DNA from: Saururus chinensis
Lineage: Eukaryota > Streptophyta > Magnoliopsida > Piperales > Saururaceae
Assembly: GCA_035235625.1 (NCBI GenBank)
Contig: CP141145.1
Coordinates: 29,018,563 to 29,082,562, forward strand
DNA length: 64,000 bases
Direction: 5' to 3'
Shown here: piece after piece, positions 1-13,353 of the stretch
How positions within the stretch are numbered: the stretch's first letter is position 1
Layout of the letters: the number at the start of each line of letters is the position of its first letter
The notes under the pieces: generated by a model
What the model was told of the DNA's origin: nothing
Databases searched by the model: none
What the model saw: the letters and a program-made list of their open reading frames with translations, nothing else
Translations under genes and position numbers: made by a program

Positions 1-977
1 GTCATATGAAAAGAAGTATCAGAATCTAAAATCCACTCATAATATAAAATTTTCTATGGAAGAACAGATACCACCTCACCATCTTCAAATAGGTAATCTT
101 CCTCTGCTAAGTTTCTTTGGAAACCTTTTGAACTAGATTCTCCTTTCACATCGGTGTGGGCTTATCCTGATTTGTTTGGAGAAGTCTGCAATCCTTTTTC
201 ATATGTCCATTCTTATGAAAATTTCAACGCCTCAACTTTTTATGCCCTTTTGACTTTGATCTTGGTTTATTTTTATTACTATAACTTCTCTCCATAGATC
301 TACCCATTACTGTCATTGCTTTATGTGCAAGACATGCACTTGATTTCCTGCGAGATTCTTTAGATAATAACATAGAAACAACAAAGTCTATAGTGAGGCC
401 CTCGGTGTTAAAGAGATTCATAATCAAACCATCTCATGAATTAGGCATTGAGCAAAATAACGGAGAAACTTTTTCTCATTATCAAGTTTAACACTAATTG
501 TAGTTAACTTACTAGCAAGAGTGTTAAATTCATTCACGTGTTCTTGCAGAGAAGAACCATCTTTCATCCTCAAATTATAGAGTTGCCTACGAAGAAAATT
601 CTTGTTCAACATATTTTTCCCTTCATACAATGTTTTTAATTCATCCCATAAACTCTTTACACTAGTTTAATCAGATACATTAAATAACACTGAATCATCC
701 AAAGCAAGAAGTAAATCTACCACTGCTAGTTTATCCTTTTTATCAAAATCAACATTTTTTATATCTTGAGGTTTATTTTCTTTACCTTCAATTGTAATTG
801 TACATCCCTCTCTCACAAGAATAACATGCATATTCAACTTCCATAATGTGTAGTTAGAACTATTGAACTTGGGTATATGAAACTTGGTAGAAAATGCCAT
901 AAGAGTACATTTTGTACAATCCTGAATAAAAGATCTTGTGCATGAAAATGTGTGAACTTAAACTGCTATGATACTAC
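1..977 (-). mobile_element. Ty1/copia retrotransposon fossil, gag region (cut by window edge)
   Basis: Three minus-strand frames between about 224 and 900 resemble the copia Gag region. The first opens with the KFNSSNYTLWKLNM pattern typical of copia Gag N-termini, and the next contains LQEHVNEFNTLASKL, typical of the UBN2-type Gag domain. The element reads leftward out of the window, so protease, integrase and RT are not visible. Just inside the LTR (about 963-977) a run resembling the TGGTATCATAGC-type primer binding site is present on the minus strand. The element is broken in the part seen. Age cannot be estimated without the second LTR. Confidence 0.8.
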
Positions 978-1376
978 TGTTGTTCAAGATAAGTATGCTT
1001 ATACAAATCTAACAGACAAGAAATAATCATACTAAAAAATACAAACAAGAAGATTTTTACATGGTTTAATAATTTGCCTACATCCACGGGACAACATAGT
1101 AGAATTTCTTTATTATATGAGTAGAGGAAAATACAAGAATATATTCCTCACACTACAAAGAAAATATCACCTTTTTTAAGTAAGAGAAAGTCTATTATTG
1201 TATATAAAGGATAACTTCAAAGCACCTTACTATTTTCACCTAAAAACAAGTAGACGTAAAGCACACAAATAAAAGAAAAAAAGTCATGTCAAAGTTGTCA
1301 CGTGGGATATGGTTCCTATCTTTAGGGACATATCCCACTTTTTTAAGAATCACTTAAATCCAGATGGTTCTGGACA
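978..1376 (-). repeat. Copia 5' LTR
   Basis: A segment of about 399 bp starts TGTTGTTCAAG and ends GGTTCTGGACA on the plus strand, giving the TGT...ACA termini expected of an LTR. It lies directly upstream (in minus orientation) of the primer-binding-like site and the Gag frame. It contains, on the minus strand, a GTGGATGTAGGCAAAT run followed by an AAACCATGTAAA run, a pattern I associate with plant copia LTR ends. The partner LTR would lie outside the window. Boundaries are good to a few bases. Confidence 0.7.
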
Positions 1377-1604
1377 GACCCATTTCACTGAAAAAAATGC
1401 ATGAAGCTAAAGAGTGGATATATCAGGTTACCCGGTTTTTATTAATACATGGCAAGATCTCATTGTTGGACATTATACGTTGGTCATGCTCGTCGGGCAG
1501 GCTAGACGGATTCATCTAGCAATTATATTATCAAAAGTAATTTCGATTCCACAAATTTTTAATTCTAATTTTATCAAACAGACCCTCAATAGATGACCTA
1601 CTGC
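1377..1604. other. Short spacer without recognised content
   Basis: This AT-rich stretch lies between the copia LTR and the RNase H-like fragment. I see no gene, repeat unit or inverted repeat in it. Confidence 0.4.
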
Positions 1605-1790
1605 ACTGCTGCTGTCATAGTCCACGGAGAGTGGAGACAGGAATCCCCTTCCAGAACTTCCTGGAGTTCCATATTAGCCGCAAAACAAAGAGCGCGCACA
1701 GCTGCAAAGCGTTCAGCCTTGCTGCCTCCGTAGGTGGTTGCTCAATAATGCACAAACAGGAAACAAGGCTTTCTTCCTAATTTCGAATGC
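1605..1790 (-). pseudogene. RNase H-like domain fragment (plant RVT_3 / LINE-derived type)
   Basis: On the minus strand one frame reads SKAERFAAVRALCFAANMEL and then QEVLEGDS. This matches the pattern AExxAxxxALxxAxxxGxxxVxxEGDS of the plant RNase H-like domain found in LINE tails and in host RNase H superfamily proteins. The conserved E and D of the EGDS motif are present. Nothing else of such a protein is seen on either side, so this is a fragment. It lies just downstream of the NLP gene, near or in its 3' flank. A remnant of a LINE or of a duplicated host gene are both possible. Confidence 0.5.
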
Positions 1791-2043
1791 ATAGCCTAGC
1801 CCCACATTTATGCAATTGTCCAAACAGAGCTTCATCACTCTTCAACTTCCATGAAGGAGGTGGCACCCATCTTTTTGAAAAATAAAAAAACAAAGAATAT
1901 CACATGAACTTGTCAATAGAAATTCGTTCTGAGCTCCTGCTAAAACCTAATCCAAAAATGTTTTACAACTATAAGCAGGCTCTCAATCCTCAAATTTACA
2001 AGTTACCTGCCTGGTACAATTAAAACATAAACTTCTCACAAGT

Positions 2044-5000
2044 TCACTCTCCTGTGCTCTCACATGAACTCCCAAGGTTAGCCATTATGTCATGAACAGT
2101 CAGCCGGATGAGGTTCCCACCTGAAGCTCTCGCAACTTCTAAGCACTCCTGAAGATCCGCATCGCAGGCCACCAGTACCCATTCGTGATCATCATCCAAA
2201 TACTTGATATCAAAAGTGCCTATGTCCAGTTTCAGTCTTTTTGATATCTCTTCCTTCAGCTCCACCAGACCAGATGAGAGTGGGAGCCGAAATCTTATGA
2301 TATCTTCTTTGTAGCTTGCCTTGATGGTTACAGTCCTCACTTCTTGACTGGCACTTGGGTGCGGCATTGTACAGGCCAGAGGTGGCATGCCTTTTACATT
2401 TGGAGGATCAGCACTTGGAACTTCGTCGTGGTAGCCATCTGTGGCAAAATTGCATAGATCCCTGAAGTCCTTGCAGCTTCCTGAATCCTCTACCAACATT
2501 CCACCCAGTTGTGTGAGCGAATCTGTTGTCGTAAGAGTATCGGGCATTCCATAAGCTGCTAACAAACTTGCTTCTCTGTTCTGCTCCAAAACTCGTGAAC
2601 TGCTGGTATTTAGGCCTAGCTCTTGGATAGAACAGGCAAGTTGTAAATTGCTTGTGCGGACTTCATCTCCAGGGCTGCCTTGACACGAGTATTCGGAAGC
2701 TGGGGTTTCTGTGCTTTCTGCACCAGAGCCGCTTCTCGTCTTTGTAACAGGTAGTGAATTGTTGGCAATGTTTTTATGAGAACTACTTGTTTTAGGAACT
2801 CCGTTTCCTATTCCAGCTGCATATCCATTTTCCACGGTTTTTTGAGATGGTGATCCTTTTTCAGTTATCCCGTGGATATGAGAGGCAGTCGCTTCTGATG
2901 GCAGAATCGTAGGCACATCTAAGTTGACAGGTAAAGATATGGAGCCCACTGAGACGGGAAGTGGGCTTGCCAGTGAGGCAAGGCTAAATGCACCTTCTGT
3001 GCCTTGGACAGATTCAATTACTCTTTTCAGCTTGGAAAGAGAGCGATTCACCTTGTTAATCTTTCGAGACGGCCATCTAGATATTCCATGCTGTCTACAT
3101 ATGCGTTTCATGGTAGTGGGACAAACTGCAAAAATCATTAAGAATTCATTTAAGTAGGTAGCCGGTTAAAAGGAGTTTGAGTTTTTAACATGTAGACAAA
3201 AGAAGGATAGAATTCAAGTTACAAACTTACCGCCCAGGCTTTTTGCTGCATCTTTAAGGCTACCTGCAAAATACTGCTGGAGAACCTCTAAGCTAATCGA
3301 CTTCTCAGTCTTGCCACGCCTTCTATCGGATGGTTTCATGCTTTTATTATCAGGGAATAGCGACTGACCATTAGCATTCTCCACCTTGTTTTCATTCTTC
3401 TGACTATCAACTTCTTTACAAGATACAGCCCCCTGTACATTGTGAAGCACACTCAACTCATTGTCCAAATCACCTAGCCCCTGACTGTCAAGCCACACTC
3501 TGTCTTTCGAAATGAAGGAAGACTGAGGACTCATTTGACCACATTTAATCTTCGATTCAAGTTTCCCGTCAATGTTTGGTTCAATGATTTCCAGGATCCC
3601 TTCCTCTTGTAGTTCGTTACTAGTAAAAACTTTTAAGCTCCGAAAACACTCGCTCATAGTTGTTGTTACAAAATCTAGCAATTCGTCCTGTTCTTCAGGG
3701 TCCACACAGGAAGGAGGCAGGAAAAACTCTACAATATAATCATCACTTCCTGTGAGGGAACTCCTTAGGCATATAGCCAGGCAACTCAACAGCCCAAACA
3801 TGCGGGCATAGTGTACAAGAGGGTACTCAGTTTTGCAGAATTGTGTAACATTTCGGGCAAAACAAGGCCTATGTGACAGAAAAGCCCTTCCAGCTGCACC
3901 CTGTCCCTTCTGCAAGTGATGCTCAGCACAGGCATCCCTAAATCCCCACATATGGGCATCCACAACATAGACTGCCACATCAGTTGTGGACATACAGACT
4001 TGCCCCATGCAACTTCCATCGAAGCTTGTGCAACTCTTCTTTGAACCACCACCATGAGCTAGAACACTACGGTGCATACATGGAATCCAGGTCTGAGCCA
4101 GGGGAAGTTTATGGGTCTCACAAACTACAGTCAACATCTCTAAAATTTCCCCCAGGGCAGCTTGACGACCTTCATTACATATCTGTCACAAAGTAGAGTT
4201 CGTCCATATATCCATATAAAAGAGGGTTTTACAACTAATATTAAGTTCCATGTCTAAGAAGTGTAGAGATAGCTCACCTGCCTATTTGGATGCTCTAAGA
4301 TATCAGAGCTTTTCAGGTTTACAGCCTGCACAAAAACTGAAATTATGATAAATTTCTGAGACACAGCAAATGCATGATGATCTAACTTATTCTCCAGTAA
4401 TGCAAGGCAGAAGAACAACTTTTGGACAAATGACAATATTTTTGAAATAGCAAGATTACCAACCTCAAGTGCTTTGCACACTTTATCAACCTCAGTAGCG
4501 TAATTAATCTTTTGTGATGTCATTATAAGCTCAACCACCCCAACACAAGACTGTCCTGAAGGTTCAAAAACTGGCAAGGCTAAGGTTCCCCGAACATTAT
4601 AATTAAGTGCATGTTTCCGACGAGGGTACTCTGTACTGGTATAGTACTGTACATTTGGCGTCCATTCTGGCAATTTCTGTCGAAATACACGCCCAGGAAG
4701 TCCCATGTCTCCATTTTCACCATCCACAGAAAACAGATACATCAGAGAAACTGTTCTATACTGAAGAAGCCCGCTACTATGTGGGTCTAGGGCGAAGGGT
4801 TGCCCAGAAGTGGTGAGAACATATCTATCGCCATCTTTGACTGGTGCCCATACTTGAACCAAAAAATGCTGTTCAATGGAATCTTTAAAATTCCGAAGTG
4901 CTTGTGTCATCCTTTCTTTAATAATGCAAGACTCATCAGAATCATTGTCCTCGGTGGCAATCCCTACAGAAGCTTGGAGGAGCTTTCTGCTTTTTTGCAC

Positions 5001-7204
5001 ATCTTCCGCCATGTTTCCAGTCATTGAACCCAAATTATCTGAATTCAGTGACATGTTCGAAGGTGAATATAAGTTTGTCACAATTGACAAATATATGGTC
5101 TTTTATGGAAATAGCAATCTTATGCAAAAATTTTATTATCAACAAGAAATTAACAGGCAAACATTCAAGGGCAACAATTTGCACAAACTACAAAAAGAGT
5201 AGTAACGTCCAACCTAGGAAGCATGGATACTTCAAAACACGCACCATATCCATATCGTATCCCTGTCCATATCGGATACAGCTGCATGCGTGCCCTACCT
5301 TTGATATCACACATTAGCAATAAACTACTTCATTAAACCCTTTCTAAATAAAGTAAATATTAAACAAATGCTATATGACTTAGAACTATGTATTTTCCGC
5401 TCAAAAAATCTAAGTAAAACTGTTCCAAAGCAATTTATTACTCTTTTTGGGATAACTTTCTCTACAAAAATGAGGTATTTGTAATAACATTTTAGAAATA
5501 TAGCTACATTTCTCATTATAATTAAGCTTTTAATACAATAACTAACTTAAAATATACCTAGAAATATATAAAAAATAATATTTAAACATATGTACCCCCC
5601 AGTATCGTATCTTTATTGTTTAAAAATTGCCATATTGTTGTACCCGTATCCCATATCTGTATCCGCGCTTCTTTGCATCTGACCAAGCAGATCAGTGGCA
5701 GACACATCCCAGAGGCCCGAATCTAACCACTTGATCAACATTAAAAGCCGATCTCATAAACTATGAGGTAGCAGTGGATGAAGAAAGTACTTCTTGTTGT
5801 CCACTCCAGATTTTTCTATACCATGGAATACCGAGACAATTATTTGCTTCATGTTATACACGGCCCATTAACTCTAACAAGCACTTCTATCTTATCTTCC
5901 CTGCTTTTGAAAATATTTCATATTCTGAGTTCAGCATGTTTCCCTTGGCAGGAGCATCCCCAATGACAAAAAAAAAAGAATGTCTAACAAATGTCTATTA
6001 TTCTTCAGAAAAGCAGCACTTAGAACTTAGGCATATCTTCAAATATAAGCATGTCAATGAACTAAGAGTAAACAGTATAGTTTTGGCATTATATAATAAA
6101 AAATATTAGAAGGAGCTGATCGACCTCAGTAAGTAGTACAAGAAAATACCTTTTAACCTTTTGTAAAAGGGCCCAAAATATGTCAATAGACATTCGATGA
6201 ATGATATCCTTGATTTGATCAAAGTGGGAAACAAGCACCGAGAATAAAAGGTGAGGGAAATTGGATAGCAGGCTCGAAAATCGTAGCGGACGTTCTCTTT
6301 AAAGAATATAAACAAAATTCCGCAAAAAAAATTGGAGCTGAACTTTGAAAAGCTTAGCAGATTAAATATCCAATGGAAGCAAAAAAGAAGTTGCACAAAG
6401 GAGAAGTACAGTGTTCAAAACTAGAAGGAAAGTAGAAAGTAAGTCATGTTAAAAGTAGAAATCACAAATCAAAGGAACATTGTTGATAAGTAGAAGAAAA
6501 GCTGATCCTAAAGTCAACTTAAAAAAGTGAAAATCAGAATTCAATACTTACTTCAAACAGTTGCAAATAATACAAGTCAGTCTTGTCAGACAATTTTACT
6601 AATTTCACGACACAAGAAAAAGTTTCTAGTAGAGCCAACTTCCATATTAGCAGAATTCGAGAACCAAAATAGAACACAAAAAGCAAAATGTTCCCCGTTT
6701 GCGGTTTGACTGCATTAAGATCAAGCACCACATATGGAACACAGAAGTTTTAAGAAGGCCGAAGAACTCACATGAAACGAATCTGGAGCAATCAGCCATG
6801 AGCAGGCCACCGGGCGGCAGCGAGGCGGAGTGGTTGCCGGATTTCTCGTCGGCGAGGTCGGAGAAGGCCCAGAGAGGCGACGAAGGCTGCTCGGACGAGG
6901 AAAGCGGCAGCTGCTGCTGCGTGGAGAGGAGCTGAGGAGAGGAGAAGAAGGACAGGAGGAAGGGCGAGGAAGGTGCGGAGGCGGGATCTAGAGTCCAGGA
7001 AGGGTCGAGGTCCAGGTCGAGATCCATGAGCTCGTCCCTCGTCGGCCTGGCCGGCGCCGGAGCCTCGCCGGTGTCAGGCTCGGGCATGGATGTGGCGGCC
7101 GCTGCCGGAATCCGATCTCCTCCTCTTCTTCCCCTTCTCGACTCTGCAGCTGCGAGTGGATGCAGGGAGGTGGAGGAGATTGAATTGGAAGGCGGCGATT
7201 CCAT
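2044..7204 (-). CDS. NLP: NIN-like protein (NLP6/7 clade) transcription factor
   Basis: NLPs are nuclear nitrate-responsive transcription factors that bind nitrate-responsive cis-elements. Five minus-strand exons fit GT-AG introns: 7204-6772, 5038-4464, 4325-4278, 4182-3231 and 3125-2044, giving 3090 nt or 1029 aa. The N-terminus carries the [11 protein letters not shown] and SSPLWAFSD motifs. Exons 2-4 hold the conserved GAF-like region ([61 protein letters not shown]). The RWP-RK domain is at about 639-691 with RWPSRKI intact, and exon 4 ends inside it. A PB1 domain at about 935-1016 has the [17 protein letters not shown] acidic motif. Overall similarity to Arabidopsis NLP7/NLP6, as remembered, is strong, including the C-terminal [11 protein letters not shown]. 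The first ATG was chosen because the frame opens there; a start at MDLD is possible. No damage is seen. In this family PB1 mediates NLP-NLP and NLP-TCP contacts, and nitrate controls nuclear retention. Confidence 0.96.
5039..6771 (-). other. Large first intron of the NLP gene
   Basis: This 1.7 kb intron has a canonical donor (CAT/gtgagt, minus strand) and acceptor (ttcag). Inside it, segments rich in GTATCC/GGATAC-like words occur at about 5235-5290 and again at 5600-5670, as in the subterminal repeats of some hAT-like MITEs. I could not define an element with clear ends. No coding segment is recognised. Confidence 0.5.
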
Positions 7205-9400
<2,196 letters not shown>

Positions 9401-9410
9401 TATAGCACAT

Positions 9411-9595
9411 AAGAGTTTTTAATGCTCTCCACTTACGATGAGCCCATCGTAAGAACGCCTTATTTACAAAATCGACAGTGTATATGTTAGTGGTACTAAT
9501 GCTAATATGCACCATCAATCTTTAAAAAAAAAATAATCCTTAAGCATTTCTTACATTGGGCTCACGGTGAACAATGAGCATGAAAAACTCTTCCT
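9411..9595. mobile_element. MITE family A, copy 1
   Basis: The ends are inverted: AAGAGTTTTTAATGC at the left and GCATGAAAAACTCTT at the right. The interior has the family words (GATGAGCCCA, GCACCATCAATCTT, TTGGGCTCA). The flanks TATAGCACAT (9401-9410) and TATGGCACAT (9596-9605) look like a 10-bp target duplication with one mismatch. It is about 185 bp and non-coding. Confidence 0.75.
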
Positions 9596-9605
9596 TATGG
9601 CACAT

Positions 9606-10316
9606 GGTTGGTGCATGTAAATAATTCAATACAACTTTAAGTTCATATATATAAATCTTATACGTGGTTGTACTTCTTTTAATTTTAGGAAGTGAGGGAG
9701 CATCATTCCCAAAAGTATAGTTCACGTTGAACCTTTAATCTTAGACTATTGACTTGGGAGTATATACCCCCTTCGTCACATATTAATGTCTCTATTTAGT
9801 TTTTAAAAATAAATTAATTTTTTTGAAAAAATAAATGAAGCTATTAAAGTGGGGTGGATGGAGTAATTAAAAAGAGGCAGCTTATATGTGCTAGACCCAC
9901 ACCAATGTCCATGTGCTAGGCAATTTAGGACTGCACAAATTTGGTCATGTGATGCTCGTATTGCATGGGCACATGCTTTCCCCCTAAACGTGTGCCTCAT
10001 CGGATCGAGGGTATGTGATCATCTCTACATATACTCTCTCCATCCCACATTTGTATCTAGTTTAGTTTTTTAAAATGAATATTAATTTAAGATGGAGCGA
10101 GTTACATAAATCTGACCAAAAACATCCCTTTAAAATAGAATCATATAATTATAGAATTTAAAATGTTTATGGAAGTTATACTTGATTTATTCAAATGAAC
10201 AAACTTATAGTTTTTGTGCAACCATTGAAAATAACGTTCTCGCATAAAAAGAAAAAACATTAGACACATAATACCCATTTTTAACACATAATCATGATTA
10301 ATTACATTCACAATAT
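9606..10316. other. Spacer between MITE copies 1 and 2
   Basis: AT-rich DNA without recognised coding potential. A word near 10035 (CTCTCTCCATCCCACATTTG) resembles the ends of the Stowaway-type elements common in plants, but I could not pair it with a second end. Confidence 0.3.
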
Positions 10317-10540
10317 GGGAACGTTTTTTATGTTCCGCTATGACAATAAGCCTAACGTAAGGAATATATGAGAGCCCTTAATATTTGAGATTGATGGCAC
10401 ACATATTAGCGCACATTAGCATCAATGGTATTGGTTGTAATGTGTACTAGCGTGTGCATTATTGATCTCATGGATGAATGACTCTAATAATTTTTTTTAT
10501 GTTGGGCTCATTGTCATATAGGAGCATTAAAAATGCTTTA
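10317..10540. mobile_element. MITE family A, copy 2
   Basis: The ends are GGGAACGTTTTTTATG and, inverted, TAAAGCATTTTTAATG. The interior is near-palindromic with AAGCCTAACGTAAGGA matching the inverse of TTTTATGTTGGGCTCATTG. The flanks CACAATAT (10309-10316) and CACAACAT (10541-10548) look like an 8-bp target duplication with one mismatch. It is the best preserved copy in this part of the window. Confidence 0.78.
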
Positions 10541-10548
10541 CACAACAT

Positions 10549-11610
10549 GTGGGTAATTTGAATAAACTTAGTTACTGCTTGTATGGATTAGCATTATTAA
10601 TACACTACTCGTTTACTTGAAGTCTTAGAACAAAAAATTGGCTAGATTTGAATATTGTTAATAACTTTTTTATTTGAGTATTTTGTATTTAACAATTTCC
10701 CACACTAAACTAGTGTTTTTTAAAATTACCCGCCATCAACCATATTGGTGGCTAGGTCCATGTTTTATTAGTTCATCAAATTCTAACGCATTTCAACCAA
10801 AGACACACAATTGCAGAGGCCCAACCCAAAGGTCTGGTTGGATTCGATTCAACTGGCCAGGCTGGGCCACTAATTTTTTTAATGTTTAAAATAATGAGTT
10901 AAACATGTGAACAGATATACAAAACAGATTCTAAGAAATATATGGTGAATCATAAATAATGCTTGTAATATCTACAATTGATATATACAAGAAAAAGACA
11001 GTTTACTAATCAATAATATTGTCTCTACCCCGTAGTAATATCTCTATTTGGTTTTTTAAAATAAATTAAAATTAATTTATTTAAAAAATAATAATATAGA
11101 GTAATTAATATGGGACAGAAGGGAAAACTGATAATATGCACAATTAATTTATCAATCAAACATATGAATTGGTAGAATATAAATTTTGTAAAAAAATAAT
11201 AATATAAGATGGAAATAATTGAGATATGTCATATTACTAGCACGTTGGTGTGCGCCTGGCATATCAGATGTAGATCAAAATCCTACCAGGCATATGTATC
11301 ACAAGGCAGGCAGATGGATTTGATCCTACCTATTGGGGCATGCTTGTGGGTATGCAATGGGCGTATATAAAGAGACTTTATAGAAAATCCAAGGATTTTA
11401 CTAAATAGCAGAAATGTAATATACACAATCAATTTAATTAATAAAAAATATATAATTTAATCAACTATTGTATATGCATAAATTATGTAAATAATGAATG
11501 TTGTTCCTATAAAACTCTTCCTTAACCCATTTTTCACTTACCTTGTCATGTCATTCATACAATATCCCTATTTACCTCAAATTTAAAAAATATAACCACT
11601 ACTTGTCACC
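10549..11610. other. Spacer between MITE copies 2 and 3
   Basis: AT-rich intergenic DNA. The frame at 10674-10889 has no similarity I recognise. At about 11018-11120 a short run reading GTCTCTACCCCGTAGTAATA and ending in TAATATGGGACAGAAGGGAA has inverted-looking ends, possibly a decayed MITE, but this is weak. Confidence 0.3.
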
Positions 11611-11833
11611 AAGAAGCGTTTTTAATGTTTCACTCAAACAATGAGCACAACATAAAGAACACATAGGAATCCTTTATCTACGAGATCAATGATGCACACA
11701 CTAACACATTTTAGTACCTATGGTATTGGAGCCAACGTGCGCTAGCATGTGCATTATCAATCTTAAATATCAATTACTCACATGCATTCCTTACACTGGG
11801 CTCTTTGTCAAAGGGGATCATGAAAAACTCTTC
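11611..11833. mobile_element. MITE family A, copy 3
   Basis: The left end AAGAAGCGTTTTTAATG pairs with the right end CATGAAAAACTCTTCT. Interior words GAGATCAATGATGCACACACTA and GCTAGCATGTGCATTATCAA match copies 1, 2 and 5 in order and orientation. No target duplication is clear, so the ends may be off by several bases. Confidence 0.7.
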
Positions 11834-11964
11834 TCTCCCTTACCCTTCTTCCCCTCCCTTTCCTTTTTAGGTATCACCGCCAACATTACTCCGAACCCAC
11901 CTCACAACACGTTGGTGCCAGCTTGGCCCCCTTTTCAAACCCATATTTGACTTATGGAATCCAC

Positions 11965-12285
11965 TCGGGTCGGGTTTATGGTAAAACCCGACCCTAATGG
12001 GTTGGGTTTGAGTTTTCGAATTTAACCCCAATAGCTATTCAGATAGGATTTAGGTTTACCATTTTTAAATGGTATCAGATTTCGATTTTGCAAAACCCGA
12101 CCTGAATAAGGTTATAATTTTTTTTTTTTTGTATTTTGATAAAACCCAACCCTAATGGGTCCGGTTTGGGTTTCCAAATTTAACCCAAATAGCTATTTAG
12201 GTCGAATTCAGGTTCATCATTTCTTAAATGGTATTGGGTTTGGGTTTAGCAAAACCCGACCCAAACCCAACCCGGTGACATCCCT
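11965..12285. mobile_element. hAT-like GGGT-rich repeat segment
   Basis: The segment is built of degenerate words of the GGGTTGGGTTT / AAAACCCGACCC type on both strands, in two similar halves (about 11985-12110 and 12130-12265). It ends CCGGTGACATCCCTA, and its inverse TAGGGATG resembles the Ac-type hAT terminus. A matching left terminus was not found, so this may be one end or a derivative. Related segments occur at 37415, 51185 and 60387. Confidence 0.5.
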
Positions 12286-12289
12286 ATGT

Positions 12290-12753
12290 GACTCTCTTCT
12301 TCTTTCTCCTTTTTCCAAATATACATACAACCAAATTTAGACGCTATTTTTTTCATATTGTCTGGCGAAGAATACAATATTCCATATTCCCTGGATTTTA
12401 AACACAAATACCATATTACCTATTTATGGATAAAGCTACCCTTAAATATCAAATAAACCAATCACCCAACATAATATAATAAATGAACACTGGAACAGTG
12501 CGGCACCCTTCCGGTGTGCTAGGAGTCATCTGTGGCCAACGTAAGTCACCTGTGAGAGGTGACCAGTGGTGACTCCATGGCGAGATTTGTTGTTCATTAA
12601 GAAACCATAATTTGACACCCCAAAAGCTGCTTGAGGTCTCTAAAGGCTTCATTTTGCGGATTCAATTACACCATTATGGATAGGATTTATATTTGCAAAC
12701 ATTACAATGGAGAGGTAGGCAATGATGGTGTGTGTATATGTAGAAATGAATAG
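12290..12753. other. Spacer, no feature recognised
   Basis: Short frames exist here but none resembles a known protein. It may be the flank of the Mutator-type remnant that follows. Confidence 0.3.
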
Positions 12754-13080
12754 TTGATGAATATTGATCTATCCATTAGGTTTAAGGAGTTGCTACTTCG
12801 AGTCAAAGCACAACTTGCCATCAATGGTAATGTGACTAAAAAGTACTTAAGTTTATCTTCCCAATCATCCATGATAAATGAAGTACAAGACGATGAGGAC
12901 CTACAATCAGTATTCTTAATTCATAAGAAGTCAAATAAGGAGGTGTTATCATTGTATGTTGAGATGAAAGAGCCCGACAATGGTGACAAATCACAATCAT
13001 TAGAAAGGAACCAGACATTCAATAGAGCTAAATCACCGATAGTAATGGCTCAACCCATCTCTAATTCAGATTGCAGATGA
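12754..13080 (+). pseudogene. Mutator-like transposase N-terminal fragment (mudrA PB1-like region)
   Basis: A 108-residue frame contains RFKELLLRVKAQLAI, then a hydrophobic-acidic stretch EVQDDEDLQSVF and LSLYVEMKE. This order matches the PB1-like N-terminal region of plant MULE (mudrA-type) proteins, where a short domain precedes the MuDR DBD, zinc finger and transposase core. None of those later parts follows in this frame, so the copy is truncated. A palindrome-rich region and other transposon-type frames follow, suggesting one large decayed element from about 12.7 to 15.95 kb. Confidence 0.5.
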
Positions 13081-13353
13081 GAGTCAATGATACACAGTTC
13101 CCTTTTGAAATTGTTAGGTAACAATAAATTTTTAGATTACATGAGATTGTACTTTATTGTATACTCGAGCACAAGATATTAACCATATCAAGTTAAGTTT
13201 AAAGCATATTGTGTGAACAAAAAAATATGATTTATAATCTATCACTTTGCAGACACTATCTAGTAGTTCCTAATCAATTGGAGGGGTATATGATACAGTG
13301 ACACTACTATTGGTAGCATTTGAGCCCATTGCTTTCAGGGTGGGAGACTTTGA

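Noticed and set aside
2924-5202. Plus-strand frames within the NLP gene
   Set aside because: They are antisense shadows of NLP exons, which are strongly supported by RWP-RK, PB1 and the exact exon arithmetic.
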